Assembly: GCA_002493395.1 (NCBI GenBank)
Contig: DKYS01000079.1
Coordinates: 13,256-21,040 of the forward strand
Length of the DNA: 7,785 nucleotides
DNA from: Turicibacter sp. UBA7094
GTDB lineage: Bacteria > Bacillota_I > Bacilli_A > MOL361 > Turicibacteraceae
Reading direction: 5' to 3'
The notes beneath the pieces were generated by a model, which was not told where the DNA came from, searched no databases, and saw nothing but the letters and a program-made list of their open reading frames with translations. Made by a program: the position numbers and the translations under genes. Each line of letters opens with the position of its first letter. The stretch's first letter is position 1. Shown piece by piece: positions 6,317 through 7,785 of this stretch.

Positions 6317-6373
6317 ACTATTATTCTTAAAAAATAAAAGGTTAATACCTTTTGTTTTTTTAAGAATAATAGT
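6317..6373. repeat. Large AT-rich inverted repeat in the cwlJ-pta intergenic region
   Basis: Two perfect 18-nt complementary arms (6317-6334 and 6356-6373, outer end ACTATTATTC) flank an inner 7-bp palindromic stem (6336-6342 with 6347-6353, AAAAGGT/ACCTTTT) around a TAAT loop. The only interruptions are one base (6335) against two (6354-6355). The inner stem is followed by T-runs on both strands, so it could act as a weak bidirectional terminator. It overlaps the presumed upstream half of the pta promoter, so an operator or cruciform role is also possible. Function not established. Confidence 0.85.
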
Positions 6374-6378
6374 ACAAT
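6350..6378 (+). promoter_or_regulatory. Candidate sigma-A promoter of pta
   Basis: TACAAT (6373-6378, 5 of 6 consensus bases) is the best -10 upstream of pta. Possible -35 boxes are poor: TTTTGT (6350-6355, 17-nt spacer) or TTGTTT (6352-6357, 15-nt spacer), both in the right arm of the large inverted repeat. Start expected near 6385, about 28 nt before the gene. I saw no convincing CcpA cre site here. Confidence 0.4.
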
Positions 6379-6412
6379 AGGGGTAACATAACATCAAAAG
6401 GTGGTAAATTGA

Positions 6413-7378
6413 ATGGATATTATGACAAGTTTAAAGCATCAAATCATTGGGAAAAACATTCGTATTGTTTTTCCAGAGGGGAATGAATCACGCGTTGTTC
6501 AAGCGGCGAGCTTACTCGCACGTGAGAATATGTTAAAACCAATTTTAATTGGTTCACTTGAAGAGGTGCAGTCTGCGGCGGGGCATTATTCATTAGAAGG
6601 CTGCGAGATTATCGATCCAAAACATTATAACAAATTAGAGGAGATGATTGCTCAATTAGTGGCTGTTCGTAAGGGGAAAGTAACAGAAGAAAAGGCCCGT
6701 GAATTAGTATTCGATGTGAACTATTTTGGAACGATGTTAGTTCATATGGGATTAGCAGAGGGATTAGTTTCAGGGGCTATCCATTCAACGGGGGATACGG
6801 TACGTCCAGCTTTACAAATTATTAAAACGAAGCCGGGTATCGGGAAAACATTTGGATATTTTGCGATGCTACGTGGGGATGAACGCCTTATTTTTGCTGA
6901 TTGCGCGATTAATCCGAATCCATCGAGCAATGATTTAGCAGAATTTGCGTTAGAATCTGCTCGTGTAGCCCGTATGTTTGATATTGATCCTAAAGTGGCT
7001 TTACTAAGCTTCTCAACAAAGGGCTCAGCGAAGACGGAAGAGACTAAAAAGGTAACAGATGCCGTTAAAGTGTTAGAGGAGATGCAAGTTGATTTTGACT
7101 ACGATGGAGAGTTGCAATTTGATGCAGCATTTGTTCCGACTGTCGCAAAAACAAAAGCAAAAGATTCAAAAGTAGCGGGGAAAGCGAATGTATTTATTTT
7201 TCCTGATTTAAATTCAGGAAATATTGGCTATAAGATTGCTCAACGTTTAGGGGGATTTGAAGCGGTGGGACCCATTTTAGCGGGACTGAATAAACCAGTA
7301 AATGATTTATCACGTGGATGTTCTCCAGAAGATGTTTATAAGACTGCTGTTATTACAGCGAATCAAACCTTATTATAA
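6413..7378 (+). CDS. pta: Phosphate acetyltransferase
   Basis: Interconverts acetyl-CoA plus phosphate with acetyl phosphate plus CoA, the step before acetate kinase in acetate overflow and ATP formation; cytoplasmic. At 321 residues it is the short single-domain form without the N-terminal regulatory domains seen in E. coli Pta. Family blocks visible: VFPEGNESRV (19-28), LVSGAIHSTGDTVRPAL (118-134), NPNPSSNDLAEFA (167-179), SFSTKGSAK (199-207), FPDLNSGNIGYK (263-274) and NDLSRGCS (297-304), whose S300/R301 correspond to active-site residues. The ATG at 6413 is supported by AAAGGTGG (6397-6404), 8 nt upstream; a second ATG at 6422 is less well placed. It stands alone between a divergent spore operon and a strong terminator, so it is probably monocistronic. 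No acetate kinase gene is nearby. Confidence 0.97.
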   Translation: MDIMTSLKHQIIGKNIRIVFPEGNESRVVQAASLLARENMLKPILIGSLEEVQSAAGHYSLEGCEIIDPKHYNKLEEMIAQLVAVRKGKVTEEKARELVFDVNYFGTMLVHMGLAEGLVSGAIHSTGDTVRPALQIIKTKPGIGKTFGYFAMLRGDERLIFADCAINPNPSSNDLAEFALESARVARMFDIDPKVALLSFSTKGSAKTEETKKVTDAVKVLEEMQVDFDYDGELQFDAAFVPTVAKTKAKDSKVAGKANVFIFPDLNSGNIGYKIAQRLGGFEAVGPILAGLNKPVNDLSRGCSPEDVYKTAVITANQTLL

Positions 7379-7385
7379 GGGAGAA

Positions 7386-7425
7386 ACGGGCTTTGTGTTT
7401 TGATTGACACAGGGCTCGTTTTTTT
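7386..7425 (+). terminator. Intrinsic terminator of pta
   Basis: A 13-bp stem (7386-7398 with 7407-7419, including G-U pairs) with an 8-nt loop is followed by seven T residues (7419-7425). It starts 7 nt after the pta stop codon. Its loop and right arm contain the -35 box of the next gene's candidate promoter. Confidence 0.92.
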
Positions 7426-7432
7426 ATAAAAT
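7404..7432 (+). promoter_or_regulatory. Near-consensus sigma-A promoter for the DUF1450-like gene
   Basis: A perfect TTGACA (7404-7409) is followed after exactly 17 nt by TAAAAT (7427-7432, 5 of 6 bases). Start expected near 7439, about 40 nt before the gene. The -35 lies within the pta terminator hairpin and the spacer includes its T-run, so the two signals share sequence. Confidence 0.7.
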
Positions 7433-7479
7433 CGTGAAAGATACACTTTAAAAAAATAGAAAAGGGGAAGGTGTAATCG

Positions 7480-7731
7480 ATGTTTAATTTAGATGATTTA
7501 CTTGCACAGCCAAATGAGTTTCGTGTATGTGACAAATGTAAGGCTACCAATTTAAATACACTATTACCGCGTTTGAAGGCAATTGATCCAAAGGCAAAAA
7601 TTTATCAAGGATGCCAATCTTATTGTGGACCTGGCCGCGATCGTTCATTTGTGTTTATTAACAATAAACCGATTTTAGCAGCAAATGAGGACGAATTAAT
7701 TCAAAAAGTTAAAGAATTTTTAGGAAAATAA
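7480..7731 (+). CDS. DUF1450/YuzB-like small four-cysteine protein
   Basis: An 83-residue cytoplasmic protein of unknown function that I place in the DUF1450 (YuzB-like) family from its pattern. It has C17-x2-C20 near the N terminus and C45-x3-C49 within YQGCQSYCGPG (42-52), then a hydrophobic strand VFINNKPI (58-65) and a C-terminal helix (69-82). This looks like a small thioredoxin/ferredoxin-like fold, and four cysteines could bind an iron-sulfur cluster or metal or take part in redox chemistry; that is inference. The ATG at 7480 has AAGGTG (7468-7473) 6 nt upstream. It has its own promoter and terminator, so it is likely a single-gene unit. It is unlikely to be linked functionally to pta. 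Confidence 0.82.
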   Translation: MFNLDDLLAQPNEFRVCDKCKATNLNTLLPRLKAIDPKAKIYQGCQSYCGPGRDRSFVFINNKPILAANEDELIQKVKEFLGK

Positions 7732-7736
7732 ACGAG

Positions 7737-7778
7737 AAAAGATGGGGGATCAATTGAAGTGATTTCCCATCTTTTTTT
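7737..7778 (+). terminator. Intrinsic terminator of the DUF1450-like gene
   Basis: A 16-bp stem (7737-7752 with 7760-7775, two G-U pairs, base AAAAGATGGG/CCCATCTTTT) with a 7-nt loop ends in a T-run (7772-7778). It starts 5 nt after the stop codon. The A-run at its left base means it could also work for a minus-strand gene beyond the window. Confidence 0.92.
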
Positions 7779-7785
7779 ACTCTAA

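Noticed and set aside
6336..6361. Inner hairpin plus T-run as the dedicated terminator of an upstream plus-strand gene
   Set aside because: No plus-strand gene lies upstream for it to terminate, the stem has only three G-C pairs, and it is part of a larger symmetric repeat.
6200..6397. In-frame upstream extension of cwlJ with a hydrophobic stretch that could be taken for a signal peptide
   Set aside because: No ribosome binding site supports it, CwlJ has no signal peptide, the sigma-E-like promoter lies inside it, and a well-placed ATG with AGGTG gives the expected family length.
6200..6412. CcpA cre site upstream of pta, as known in Bacillus
   Set aside because: The only plausible CG-centred stretch (around 6315) lacks the flanking TG and CA positions of the consensus.
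6742..6930. Minus-strand open frame within pta
   Set aside because: It is antisense to a strongly conserved stretch of pta; explained by the codon pattern of that gene.
7353..7550. Minus-strand open frame across the pta terminator and the start of the DUF1450-like gene
   Set aside because: It crosses a terminator and promoter, has no ribosome binding site evidence and resembles nothing known.

Overview
The window looks like chromosomal DNA from a low-GC, endospore-forming Firmicute. The coding sequence is AT-rich, Shine-Dalgarno sites are strong (AGGAGG type), several intrinsic terminators are present, and there is an adjacent cwlJ-gerQ spore germination pair. A Turicibacter-like member of the Bacilli/Erysipelotrichia fringe would fit, but that is an impression from protein style and not a search result. 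I see no mobile element, CRISPR array, rRNA or tRNA.

Left part, minus strand (15-2752): one compact transcription unit reads HIT-family protein, a short HepS-like protein, a HepT-like long-chain polyprenyl diphosphate synthase and a Cof-type HAD phosphatase, and ends at an intrinsic terminator near position 30. Gaps are 75 nt, a 17-nt overlap and 17 nt. The HepS-like and HepT-like proteins are presumably the two subunits of an all-trans polyprenyl diphosphate synthase that makes the side chain of menaquinone or a similar lipid.

Middle, plus strand (2968-5081): a divergent intergenic region of about 250 bp carries promoter candidates for both sides. It is followed by a small membrane protein of the family often named 'heptaprenyl diphosphate synthase component I / Gx transporter', which resembles an ECF S-component. 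Next come an EcfT-type transmembrane protein and uracil-DNA glycosylase (ung). No ECF ATPase is encoded in the window. A bidirectional terminator separates ung from the convergent spore genes.

Right part (5084-7785): on the minus strand, cwlJ (spore cortex hydrolase) and gerQ (coat protein needed for CwlJ localisation) form a two-gene operon with a recognisable sigma-E-like promoter. On the plus strand, pta (phosphate acetyltransferase) is preceded by a large AT-rich inverted repeat and followed by a terminator. That terminator overlaps a near-consensus sigma-A promoter for a small four-cysteine DUF1450-like protein, which has its own terminator.

Most of the window is ordinary housekeeping and sporulation gene content. 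The points most worth checking are the truncated HepS-like subunit paired with a HepT that has unusual active-site residues, the S-like/EcfT pair without ATPases divergent from them, the large inverted repeat before pta, and the promoter nested in the pta terminator.
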